Shown piece by piece: positions 7,302-16,070 of a DNA stretch of 64,000 nucleotides (its first letter is position 1; each line of letters opens with the position of its first letter). The notes beneath the pieces are model-generated. The model was not told where the DNA came from and ran no database searches. It saw only the letters and a list, made by a program, of their open reading frames with translations. The translations under genes were made by a program, and so were the position numbers. The stretch comes from Myxococcales bacterium (lineage in GTDB: Bacteria; Myxococcota_A; Polyangia; Nannocystales; Nannocystaceae): NCBI GenBank assembly GCA_020633335.1, contig JACKDU010000009.1:124001-188000 (forward strand), in the 5' to 3' direction.

Positions 7302-8238
7302 CTAGAAGCGACCGCCGATCATCACCCCGCCGAGGGTCGGCGCCGCCCGGATCGACGCCCGTCGCTCCGGACGCCAGCCGGCGCGGCGGAGGTCGCGGAC
7401 GCCGACGCCGATGAGCGCGCCGCCGAGGGCGAGGCCGAGGCCGCCGATCACCGCGCCGCTCGCGGTCATCGTCGACGCCCGCTCGTACTGCTCGGCGAAG
7501 GGGCGCTGGAGCGCGGGGTCGAGGTCGCTGAGCGCGTCGATCCCGGCCCGCGCGAGCTCGCGGTCGGCGGCGGCCTCGAGGAAGAGGCCGCCGGCCATGA
7601 TCCCGACGCCGGCGAGGCCGAGCGCCGCGAACACGCCGCCGCTCGTCACCTCGCCGCGGCCGCTGCGGAGCGCCCGGCGTCGCCGCTGCTCCGCGCCGGC
7701 GCGCGGGCGACGAGGGCCTGGGCGCGGGCGCGCTGCCGTTCAGGAGCGCGCGGTCGAGGCCGCGGCGGGCGAGCTCCGCGGCCCGGCGTCGCGCAGGCCG
7801 TCTGATCGCCAGCGGCCTCGCGGGCGAGGGTAGCGCCTGCTCGGGCGAGCGGAGCGCCCAGCCTCGAGCGCGATATGCGCGCGCCTCGGCGGCGCCGACG
7901 AGGAGGATCGGATTGTCGTCGAGCTCGGCGACGGAGGGCCTGGCCTCGCCGCGAGCTCGCCGGCGCCCTGCTGGCGGCCGCCCGCGCCTGGGCGGCGCGT
8001 CGGCGATCGTGGCGCGGCGCGCCCTCGTCCTCGGCCGCCGCGAGGGCGCCGGCGTCCCCGTCGACCTGCACCTCGTCGGCGCCGCTCTCCCGCCGCCTCG
8101 TCGCTCGTCGCCCCTGCCCGCGCGCCGGGTCCAGCGCGCTCGGGGCGTGCTGCCGCGGGCGGCCGCTGCCGGCGCGGCGAGCCCGGCCAGGAGGGCGCCG
8201 AGGAGGGCCGCGCTCGTCTTTCGGGTGATCGCTCGCAT
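7302..8238 (-). pseudogene. Broken gene for a signal-peptide protein with C-terminal membrane segments
   Basis: Coding traces occur in more than one frame. At 8238 a signal peptide is read (MRAITRKTSAALLGALLAG). ADEVQVDGDAGALAAAEDEGA follows in another frame near 8000-8080. VAELDDNPILLVGAAEAR appears near 7865-7940 back in the first frame. A 115-codon frame at 7302-7649 (GTG start) encodes two hydrophobic segments (VFAALGLAGVGIMAGG and GAVIGGLGLALGGALIG). The order is typical of myxobacterial TPR-type proteins with C-terminal membrane helices, but no TPR can be read. It is either a pseudogene or a stretch with several indel errors. Confidence 0.5.
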
Positions 8239-8254
8239 GGTCGACCTCCGCCCC

Positions 8255-10069
8255 TCAGGGGCACTCCGTGGTCCGGCCGAGGTTGAGCGCGCAGACGCTG
8301 GCGGCGAAGTTGGCGGTGAAGACCTGGCGCTTGACCGTCCCGCCGTCGACCAACTTCTGGAGGTCGGGCCCGAGCTTGCCGATCTGCGAGGCGAGCTGCT
8401 CGGTCCGCACCCCGAGCTCGGCGGCCGCGCGGCGGAGATCGACGTCGACGTCGAAGGCCTTGAAGACCCGCAGCGTCGGCTCGTCCTTGCGCTCGACCAC
8501 CGGCCCGATCTGCTCGAGCGCGTCGGTGAAGCGCTTGCGGTCGAGCTCCTGGAGCGCGGTGAACTCGTCGCTGCTCGGGTGGAGGTTGACGACGGCCTGC
8601 TTGACCTCCTCCGGGAAGTCGAAGCTCTCGAAGACGTGCTCGCGGATCTCGTCGTCCTTGAAGATCATCCCCTCGGCGTGGCAGCCCATGCAGGAGAGGC
8701 CGTTGATCACGTTCTGGTTGGGCTGCTCGGGGTCGGTGACGATGTCGTCCGGGCCCTCGTCGATCCGCTCGCCAGCGCCGTTGACCAGCATGTAGGCCTG
8801 GAGGCCGTTGGGGAGGTTGAAGATGATCTCGCCGCCGTCCTCGCAGAAGTCGAGGGGCTCGGCGAAGAGGTTGCGGCAGCCGTCGTTCCCCGCGAAGTCG
8901 TAGGAGAGCCAGTACACCCGGTTGCTCGCCCCCGGGAACTCGTGGCGCTCGACCAGCCGGTTGTTGACCGAGACGTTTGAGTTCTGGAAGCCGGCGCGGG
9001 CGACGAGGTCGTCGTTCGACTGGATCTCGGTGGCGATGTCGCCGTCGACGTTGATCCCGAAGCTCGCCTCGAGCTCGTGGCGGGTCTGCGGCATCTTGAG
9101 GATGTCGTGGTAGAGCGGCGGCCGCGAGGCGGTGGCGACGAACCAGTCGCCGGTCTGGAAGGGGACCTCGGTCCGGGTGAATTGCTTGAGGTCGGCGGCC
9201 TCGTTCTTGACGAATTCGATGGCGAAGGGGTTCTGCTCGACCACCAGGTCCCAGAGCGCGGCGTCCCAGCCGTAGTCGCGGAGGTCGATCCGGTAGATCG
9301 TCCCGCGCTCGTCGACCGCCACCGGGAGCACGACCTTGTTGCCGGTGGAGAGGCTGTTGATCAGCTTGAAGAGGCCGTAGCGGTAGACCTCGAGGTCGTC
9401 GCCGCAGATCCCCGAGTTGTAGAGGTGGGAGAGCGTGAAGTAGCGGATGAACTCGCGCTCGTCCGGCGAGATCTCGGCGGTGTTCGAGATGTCGTTGCGC
9501 ATCACGCTCAGCATCTCGTCGCTGCTGATGAAGTCGTCGCCCTGGCCGCAGCCGAGCTGCTCGCCGATGCACGACTCGATCCAGCGCCAGAGGACGTCGA
9601 CCTCGTCGTCGTTCGGCCGCTGGTCCTCGGGGACGCTCGGCGGCGGCATCTGGCCGAGGTCGATCCGGTTGTAGACCGGCGACTCGAGCGGGTAGCCGGG
9701 CTTGATCTTGCCGTTGGCGATCATCGCGTAGACGTCGGTGACGTAGTCGAATTGGGCCTGCCCCGAGCCCCCGGGGCCGTGGCAGCTCCCGCAGCGATCG
9801 CCGAGGATCTCGATCGCCCGGGTGTTGACCTCCGCGCAGACCAGCTCGTCGGCCTGCCCGCCCGAGTCGTCGCCGGGGTTGTCGTCGCCCTCGCCGCCGC
9901 TGCTGCTCGACGAGCCGTCGCCGGCGCTGGTGAGGCCGGGGAGCGCGGCCGAGGTGCCGGGGCCGGGCACCTCGAGGGTGTTGACCGTGCAGGCGGCGAG
10001 GAGCAGGGGCGCGGCGAGGGCGACGCGGACGGCGGGGGAGAGGGTGAGGGTGGCGGTCGTGCAGGTCAT
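8255..10069 (-). CDS. Cytochrome c-type lipoprotein with two heme motifs
   Basis: The 604-residue product starts with a lipoprotein signal (lipobox LLLAAC) and a Ser/Gly/Asp-rich linker. A first heme site CGSCH lies near residue 95 and is followed by a MPPP segment typical of class I cytochrome domains. A second, CMGCH, lies near 455 within a long domain ending in a unique C terminus. It resembles planctomycete/myxobacterial cytochrome-containing surface proteins. ATG 10069 is chosen because GGTGGAGG lies about 8 bases upstream; an in-frame GTG five codons earlier overlaps that site. Probably a periplasmic or outer-surface electron carrier. Confidence 0.8.
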   Translation of the reverse strand: MTCTTATLTLSPAVRVALAAPLLLAACTVNTLEVPGPGTSAALPGLTSAGDGSSSSSGGEGDDNPGDDSGGQADELVCAEVNTRAIEILGDRCGSCHGPGGSGQAQFDYVTDVYAMIANGKIKPGYPLESPVYNRIDLGQMPPPSVPEDQRPNDDEVDVLWRWIESCIGEQLGCGQGDDFISSDEMLSVMRNDISNTAEISPDEREFIRYFTLSHLYNSGICGDDLEVYRYGLFKLINSLSTGNKVVLPVAVDERGTIYRIDLRDYGWDAALWDLVVEQNPFAIEFVKNEAADLKQFTRTEVPFQTGDWFVATASRPPLYHDILKMPQTRHELEASFGINVDGDIATEIQSNDDLVARAGFQNSNVSVNNRLVERHEFPGASNRVYWLSYDFAGNDGCRNLFAEPLDFCEDGGEIIFNLPNGLQAYMLVNGAGERIDEGPDDIVTDPEQPNQNVINGLSCMGCHAEGMIFKDDEIREHVFESFDFPEEVKQAVVNLHPSSDEFTALQELDRKRFTDALEQIGPVVERKDEPTLRVFKAFDVDVDLRRAAAELGVRTEQLASQIGKLGPDLQKLVDGGTVKRQVFTANFAASVCALNLGRTTECP

Positions 10070-10129
10070 GTGAGGTACCTCCACCCATCCGAGTGTCGAC
10101 CTCGCCGCGATCGATCACAGAAAAATCAC

Positions 10130-10149
10130 ATCGACGATCGATCGTCGAT
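10130..10149. promoter_or_regulatory. Perfect 20-bp palindrome upstream of the cytochrome gene
   Basis: The sequence ATCGACGATC and its reverse complement abut without a spacer at 10130-10149. It lies in the 95-base gap between the kinase stop and the cytochrome start, about 60 bases before the latter. Position and symmetry suggest a dimeric regulator site. GATC/CGAT-rich DNA is common here, so chance is possible. Confidence 0.4.
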
Positions 10150-10164
10150 TTGGGGGCGCGGCGA

Positions 10165-11841
10165 TCAATAGATCGGCGCCGCGTCGACGACGAGCTCGTC
10201 GACCGCGCGGCGGAGCTCGAGGAGGTGCGCCACGCCGCGATCGTCGACCGCCACGAGGCGATCGTCGGCGACGAAGTCGAGGTCGCGGAGCGGCCCGCCG
10301 AGGTCGATCGACGCGGCGCCGTCGACCGCGACCCCGGCGTGCGGGAGGGCGAGCGGGAGGACGACCACCCGACCTCCGAGATCGGCGAGCGCGAGCGTGG
10401 TCCCGGTCGGATCGAGGGCGAGGGCCGCGACGCCCCCGATCGGGGGTGAGGTCGGGGGCGAGGTCGGGGCCGGGGCCGGGGCCGCGTCGATCGTCGGGCC
10501 TCGCCGTCGCCAGAGGCAGAGGGCGCCCGCTCGATCGGCGGCGGCGATCGTCGTCGCGTCGGCGGAGAGCGCGAGCGCGACGATCGGCGCGTCGCCGCAG
10601 GGGAGCATGCGGGTCGCGCTCGTCTCCCCGGCGAGGAGGCGGAGCGCGACCGAGCCGTCGCGCTCGCCGCGGGCGATCGCCTCGCCGTTCCGACTCCAGG
10701 CGAGCGGCGAGGGCCCGGCGTCGAGCTCGACGGCGACGCTCGCCGCCAGCTGTGGTCCGGGGTCGAGCTCGACAGCGACGCTCGCCGGCCGCGGCTGGAC
10801 CCGGCGATCGGCGAGCCAGAGGATCGCCACCACCAGCGCGAGGGCCACGCCGACGCCGGCGATCAGGAGGCGGATCAGCGGCTCGGGGCGCACCCGGGCG
10901 CGGACCGCCGTGAGCGCGGCGATCAGCGCCCGGGTCGACGCGAAGCGGCGCGAGGGATCGGGATCGAGGCCGCGCTGGAGGACCGCCCGGAGGCCCGAGG
11001 GGAGGCGGCGCGGGGTCACGGTCCCGACCGCCGGCAGGCGCCCGGTCACCATCCGCCCGAGGGCGCCGTCGGTCGGGCGGTGGCCGTGGAAGGCCTCATA
11101 GAGCGCGACGCAGAGCGAGTAGTGGTCGCTGGTCGCGGTCACCTCCTCGCCGCGGAGCTGCTCCGGGGACATGTAGGCCGGCGTCCCGAGGATCACGCCG
11201 GAGCCGGTGAGCGGCGTCAGCGGGATCCGGGTGATCGGCGAGGCCGCGTCGCCGCCCGCGGTCACGCTCGGGCCGACCAGGCCGAAGTCGAGGACCCGCG
11301 CGCGCCCTCGCCGGTCGATCACCACGTTCTCCGGCTTGAAGTCGCGGTGGACGAGGCCGGCGGCGTGGGCCGCCGCGAGGCCGCGGGCGGCGTCGATGAA
11401 GACGTCGAGGATCGCCCGGGTCGGCCGCGGCGCGGCGTCCAGCCAGGCGCGGAGGGTGACGCCCTCGATGTGCTCCATCGCCAGGAAGACCCGCTCCTCG
11501 TGGGTGCCGACCTCGTAGATCGAGACGACGTTCGGGTGGATCACCCGCGCGAGCGCGCGGGCCTCCCGGAGGAGGCGGGCCTGGCCGCCGCTGGGATCGT
11601 CGACGAGGTGCTTGTGCAGCACCTTGATCGCCACTCGGCGGTGGAGGACGTCGTCGATCGCCGCGTAGACCACCCCCATCGCCCCGGCGCCGAGGCGCTC
11701 GATCACCCGGTAGCGGCCGATCTTCGCCGGCTGGGAGGACTCGGGGAAGAGCCGTTCGTAGACCATCGCCCGCAGCCGGCGCTCGGTCGGCGTCCCCTCC
11801 CCATCCGCCGATCGGGGGGGCGTCCCGAGGACTTCCTGCAT
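10165..11841 (-). CDS. Membrane Ser/Thr protein kinase
   Basis: The 558-residue product is a Hanks-type kinase. The glycine loop is GAGAMGVV (51-58), the ATP-binding Lys is K73 in VAIK, the catalytic loop HRDFKPEN begins at 165, DFG is at 185-187 and the P+1 region reads TPAYMSPEQ. All key residues are present. A single transmembrane helix (about 322-344) separates the cytosolic kinase from a roughly 200-residue extracytoplasmic part that looks beta-propeller-like (SPLAWSRNGEAIA, ALALSADATTIAAAD). ATG 11841 is chosen since upstream residues lack homology. It is divergent from an ECF sigma factor, suggesting a shared signalling role. Confidence 0.92.
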   Translation of the reverse strand: MQEVLGTPPRSADGEGTPTERRLRAMVYERLFPESSQPAKIGRYRVIERLGAGAMGVVYAAIDDVLHRRVAIKVLHKHLVDDPSGGQARLLREARALARVIHPNVVSIYEVGTHEERVFLAMEHIEGVTLRAWLDAAPRPTRAILDVFIDAARGLAAAHAAGLVHRDFKPENVVIDRRGRARVLDFGLVGPSVTAGGDAASPITRIPLTPLTGSGVILGTPAYMSPEQLRGEEVTATSDHYSLCVALYEAFHGHRPTDGALGRMVTGRLPAVGTVTPRRLPSGLRAVLQRGLDPDPSRRFASTRALIAALTAVRARVRPEPLIRLLIAGVGVALALVVAILWLADRRVQPRPASVAVELDPGPQLAASVAVELDAGPSPLAWSRNGEAIARGERDGSVALRLLAGETSATRMLPCGDAPIVALALSADATTIAAADRAGALCLWRRRGPTIDAAPAPAPTSPPTSPPIGGVAALALDPTGTTLALADLGGRVVVLPLALPHAGVAVDGAASIDLGGPLRDLDFVADDRLVAVDDRGVAHLLELRRAVDELVVDAAPIY

Positions 11842-11961
11842 CACCGCGCAGCCTAGCCGTGTCCGGACGAAATCGCTGTGCAGGCGGTTACAGGCGTGGG
11901 CGGCGCGGCGCGGCGCGGCGATCCGTGTACAGACAAGGTGAGGGGGGGCTACCATCCGCCC

Positions 11962-12591
11962 ATGCCGGAGGACTGGGAGCTCCTCGACGCCTGGCGCCGC
12001 GGAGATCGGCAGGCCGGCGGCGCCCTCGTCGATCGCCACTTCGCGGCGATCTCGCGCTTCTTCCGCAACAAGGTGACGAGCGAGCACGACGCCGCGGACC
12101 TGGTCTCGCAGACCTTCCTCGCCTGCACCGAGGGCAAGGACGGCTTTCGCGGCGAGACCTCCTTCCGCCGCTACCTCTACGCGATCGCCCTCAACCTCCT
12201 GCGGGCCTACATCCGCAAGAAGCAGAAGCGCTCGCTCGAGGCCCTCGACTTCGAGCGGGTCTGCATCGGCGATCTCGACCCCTCGTCGATGTCGTCGATC
12301 GTCGCCCGCCGGCGAGAGTCGCAGCTCGTGGTCCAGGCGCTCCGGGAGATCCCGGTCGACTTCCAGGTGGTCCTCGAGCTCTCGATCTTCGAGGACCTCT
12401 CGGGGCGCGAGATCGGCGAGCTCCTCGGGATCCCGGAGGGGACCGTCCGCGGGCGCCTGCGCCTCGGCAAGGAGCGCCTCCGCGAGCGTGTCCGTCTCCT
12501 GGCGGCCTCCTCGCGCGAGGCCGAGTCGACCCTCGCCGACTTCGAGGGGTGGGCGCAGGAGATCCGCGAGAGCCTCCAGCGGGCGTCCTAG
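11962..12591 (+). CDS. ECF-type RNA polymerase sigma factor
   Basis: The 209-residue product contains sigma region 2 (about 10-95, with SEHDAADLVSQTFLA and FRRYLYAIALNLLRAY) and region 4 with a helix-turn-helix (GREIGELLGIPEGTVRGRL, about 148-166). It directs transcription of a specific regulon. ATG 11962 begins the conserved part. No anti-sigma factor is adjacent; the divergent Ser/Thr kinase, 120 bases away, could control it, as in other bacteria where such pairs occur. That link is inference. Confidence 0.9.
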   Translation: MPEDWELLDAWRRGDRQAGGALVDRHFAAISRFFRNKVTSEHDAADLVSQTFLACTEGKDGFRGETSFRRYLYAIALNLLRAYIRKKQKRSLEALDFERVCIGDLDPSSMSSIVARRRESQLVVQALREIPVDFQVVLELSIFEDLSGREIGELLGIPEGTVRGRLRLGKERLRERVRLLAASSREAESTLADFEGWAQEIRESLQRAS

Positions 12592-12617
12592 CGCCGCGAG
12601 CTGGCGCAAGGGTCAGG

Positions 12618-13444
12618 CTAGCGGAGCGGCACCCCGCGCGGCCCCTTCACCCAGATCCCGACCTTCACCTTGATCCACTGGCCCTTCGCCCAGAGGGTGC
12701 CCTTGACCCGGAAGTCGATCGCCGCGCCGCCTCGAGGTTGGTGCCGTCGGGCGCCGGCGGCTTCGGGACCGGGCCGAGGAGCGAGAAGTCGGCGCCGTTG
12801 TCCTGCCAGAAGGTCGAGCGGGAGTAGGCCCAGCCGTGCTTGAGGCTGGTCTTGAAGTGGACCTCGAAGTCGCCGCCGGGGATCACCAGCGGGTTCACCG
12901 GGTCGACCTTCCACTGGTAGCAGACGGTGCGCTTGCAGGCGGCGCCGTCGAAGGTCTCGGGGCCGGTCGCGGTCCCGGAGACCGCCCACGAGGGGCCCGT
13001 GAGGTCGTATTTGGTCAGGAGCACCTCGACCTTGGTGGCGACGAATTGGATCGTCTGGCCGGTCGAGCGGGCGTCGAGGCCGATCGGGTCGATCCAGATC
13101 GTCGCCTGCTGATCGGCGGCGCCCTCGTAGTCGTCGGGGAGGCGGGCGACGATCTCCTTGTCGGTCCACGAGGTCACGCTCAGGATCGCCGCGCCGCCCG
13201 GGAAGGCGCCGGCCAGCGAGATCCCGCCCTTCTGGGTGCCGAAGCCGCAGCCGCTCAGGGTGACGCTCTCGCCTGGGGCGAGGTGGTTGCGGTCGAGCTG
13301 CTCGACCGTCGGCAGCATGCAGGTGAACTTGAGGCGGGGGGCCATCGCCGCCTCGGACTCCTCGGTCGGCGCCGCGGGGGCGGGGCGATCGACGGTCGGC
13401 GCGGGGGCGAGGCTCACGAGGAGGAGGGCGGGCAGGATCGACAT
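12618..13444 (-). pseudogene. Secreted IPT/TIG-domain protein with an apparent -1 frameshift
   Basis: From ATG 13444 the frame encodes a signal peptide (ILPALLLVSLAPAP), then an IPT/TIG-like immunoglobulin-fold domain (LAPGESVTLSGCGFG, then TDKEIVARLPDDY), then a Cys-containing beta-rich region. At about 12731-12742 (a GCGGCGCGGCG run) the coding signal moves to the other frame, which continues AIDFRVKGTLWAKGQW and ends VKGPRGVPLR with TAG at 12618-12620. Adding one base restores a 275-residue protein. Without the shift the first frame runs on as low-complexity Arg/Ser to 12665. Likely a surface or secreted protein; role unknown. Confidence 0.7.
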
Positions 13445-13557
13445 GGTCGATCGAGCAGTGATCGCGGGCGGCGGATCGATCGCTGGCGCGGCGAGATCGT
13501 CGGGCGTGCTCGGGTGACGCGCTCGGTAGGCCGCGCTACGCTCGCCCGCGGACGCCG

Positions 13558-14972
13558 ATGCCAGCGATCATCCACCCCCTCGTCGACGTGCCTTGCCCGA
13601 CGCTGGGCGACCTCCTGGAGCGGGCCGGCCGCGAGCTGGGCCGCGCCCTGACCACGGCCGGGCGCCTCGCGGCCCGCCGGATCGCCCTCCAGGATCAGGC
13701 GCTGGCGCTCCGCGAGGCGATCATCGCCGCGCCCTGGGAGGAGTGGTCGCCGCCCTGGCCGATCCCGCCGCGCGCGCTCACGCCGGGCGATCTCGCGCGC
13801 GCTCTCCTCGCAGAGCTCCCCGATGTGGTCGAGGGCCTCCTCTTCGCCGGCGAGGCCCGGCGCTCCGAGTACACCGACCAGCGCTGGCGCGAGGACGTCG
13901 AGCGCTGGCGGGCGGCGGCCGCCGAGCCCGGCCCTGCGCTCGACCCGGCGCTCCCGCTCGTCCGGCCCTGGGCGCGCCGCTGGGCGCTGATCCTGGCCGA
14001 TCGGTCAGCTCAGCCGCTGGCGACGATCCAGGCGCTCGCGGAGCCCGTGCGGGCGGCGATGATCGGCTACGTGGGCTTCTACGGCGACGGGATGGGCGTC
14101 GCCGGCGAGGCCCGCGAGGCGCTGCGCCGGGCGGTCGGGGCCGCGGCCGAGCGCGAGGGCGTCGCCTACGATCGGATCGGCCCCGGGCTGGGGACGCCCT
14201 ACTACGATCGCCACGGCGGGGTCGCGGCCCTCGAGGCGGCGCTCGCCCGCGGCCCCGGGGCGATCCTCGTCGGCGAGGTCGGGAGCGGCCGGCGCTCGCT
14301 CCTGGAGGCGGTCGCGGGCCGCGTGCGGCGACGGGAGGGCCCGCCGGAGCTCGCTGGCTTCGTGAGCGCCGTCGATCGCTGCGATCAGCCGCCGGCCTTC
14401 GTCGACGGCGGGCTGGTGCTGCCGATCAACCGCGTCGAGCGGCACGTCCTCGGCCTCGTCGGGCTCGGCGTCGGCCCGGCCCTCGGCCCCGCGTCGGATC
14501 CCGCGCAGGGGCCCTGGCTGGCGGCCCTGGGCGAGCTCCTCGCCCGCAGCGGGGACGGCGATCGCCTGCGCCTGGTCCTCGGGATCACGCCGGGGGAGCG
14601 CTGGCGCCTCCGCGCGCTCCTGCCGGCGGCGAGCGAGCTCCCGGAGATCGAGGTGCCGGCGATCGGCGCCAGCGATCGGGTGGCGATCGCGATGTGCAAG
14701 GTCTTCGCCCTCGAGGAGGCCGCCAAGGGGCCGGTCGACCTCGCGCGGATCCTCTGGTGGCTCGCCCGGCGCACGGCCGGCGACCGCGATCTTGAGCGGA
14801 TCGACGACCTCGCCCAGCCCGCGCCCCGGCACTTCAGCCGGCTCCTCGCTCGTCGCGTGGCCGAGGGGCGGCAGCCCGCCGGCCGCGTCGCCCAGATCCT
14901 CGAGCGCCTCGAGCTCAGCGCCGCGGACCTCACGGTCCTCCTCGAGCCGAGGCCCGCCTCCTCGCCGGCTGA
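13558..14972 (+). CDS. P-loop-like protein of unknown function
   Basis: From ATG 13558 about 460 residues read well. GEVGSGRRS (239-247) looks like a Walker A motif with Arg instead of the invariant Lys, and ILVGEVGSGRRSLLEAVAGRV has the strand-loop-helix form of AAA-type ATPases. No clear Walker B is seen. The frame stays open to 15378, but the last 130 residues run through a terminator and antisense to the next gene. An alternative frame ends in RAEARLLAG with TGA at 14970-14972; one missing base near 14940 would give a natural 471-residue protein. The end at 14972 is therefore an inference. Confidence 0.55.
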
Positions 14973-14981
14973 GACGAAGAG

Positions 14982-15009
14982 AGGGCCATGTCGTCGCCGA
15001 CATGGCCCT
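14982..15009. terminator. Bidirectional terminator hairpin
   Basis: AGGGCCATGTCG (14982-14993) pairs perfectly with CGACATGGCCCT (14998-15009) around TCGC. It lies between the ends of convergent genes (14972 and 15037). There is no long T tract on either side. Its core, GGCCATGTC, recurs in the terminator at 51470. Confidence 0.65.
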
Positions 15010-15036
15010 TCGTACAGGTCAGTTCTGCGTCCGGGG

Positions 15037-15943
15037 CTAGCCGGTGCAGCCGCCGCCGGAGCAGGTCTTCTTGCAGGACCCGCCGGTGCACGCCTGCCGG
15101 CAGCCGCCGCCGGAGCAGGTGAGCGTCGCCGTCGAGGCGGTCGACGCCTGCTGGCAGCCGCCGCCGGAGCAGGAGATGTCGCACTCCGCGTTGGTGCAGG
15201 TCTGGTTGCAGGAGCCGCCGGCGCAGGTGAACTCGCACTTGCCGGAGGTGCAGACCTGGTTGCAGTTGCCGGTCGGGCACTTCTTCGAGGTGCCGCGCCG
15301 AACCGCCGCCGGTCTTGGCCGAGCCGCCGCCCGAGGCCGAGCCGCCGCCGGTCACGCTGCCCATGCCCGGGATGTTGACGTTGCCGCCGTCGACCGTGAT
15401 CCCGCCGACCTTGACGCTGCCGTCGCCGCCGACCTCGACCGCGTCGTCGCCGTTCTTGACCGAGGTCGAGCCGTCCGCGTGGGTCTCGACCTTCGAGCCG
15501 CCGCTGCCGACCTTGACGCTTCCGCCGTGGTGCTCGACCTTCGCGGTCTCGCCGTCCGCGGTGCGGGCGGTGACGGTCCCGTCGGCGCCCACGTGGGCCG
15601 CGTTGCCGTCGGCCGAGCGGGCGGTGACGCTGCCGTCGGCGCCGACCTGGGCCGCGTTGCCGTCGGCCTGGGCGACCACGCCGCCGGCGCCGACGTTGAC
15701 CTTGTTGCCGTTGGCGTCGACGGCCACACCGTCGGCGCCGACGTTGATCTTGTTGCCGTTGGCGTCGACCGCGACGCCGTCGGGGCCGACCTGGACGCCG
15801 GGGGCCTGGACGCTGCCGTCCGCGTTGACCGCGACGTTCCCGTTGGCCGCAGGTTGACCCTGCGCGGCCTCGTTGCCGGAGTCGCAGGCGATGAGCCCGA
15901 GCGCCAGCGCGACGCCCACAATTTGAGTGATCCAGAGCTTCAC
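15037..15943 (-). pseudogene. Repetitive lipoprotein with out-of-frame Cys-rich tail
   Basis: The first frame (ATG 15943) has a lipoprotein signal (lipobox LGLIAC) and about 200 residues of short repeats such as VAVDANGNKINVGADG and VTARSADGNAAHVGADG, followed by a Gly/Ser linker. At about 15295-15302 the signal moves to another frame, reading TSKKCPTGNCNQVC and then a series of CSGGGC and CTGGSC units, ending GCTG and TAG at 15037-15039. Dropping one base gives a 301-residue protein. The beta-repeat body plus Cys-rich C terminus suggests a surface lipoprotein. The in-frame continuation past the break is Arg/Leu-rich noise. Confidence 0.75.
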
Positions 15944-16070
15944 GGTCGTTCCTCCGTTTGGTCGGGGGAAACTATCACGGAGGCCGGCGATCCGCGGACG
16001 CTTTTTTGGGGGACGCGCGGGGATACGCGCTCTCGCGCGCGGCCGCGTCCGTCGACGCTGGCGGCGCCGC

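Noticed and set aside
11859..12827. A second long + strand frame overlapping the sigma factor
   Set aside because: Pro/Arg/Ala-rich; the frame from 11962 shows the sigma regions 2 and 4.
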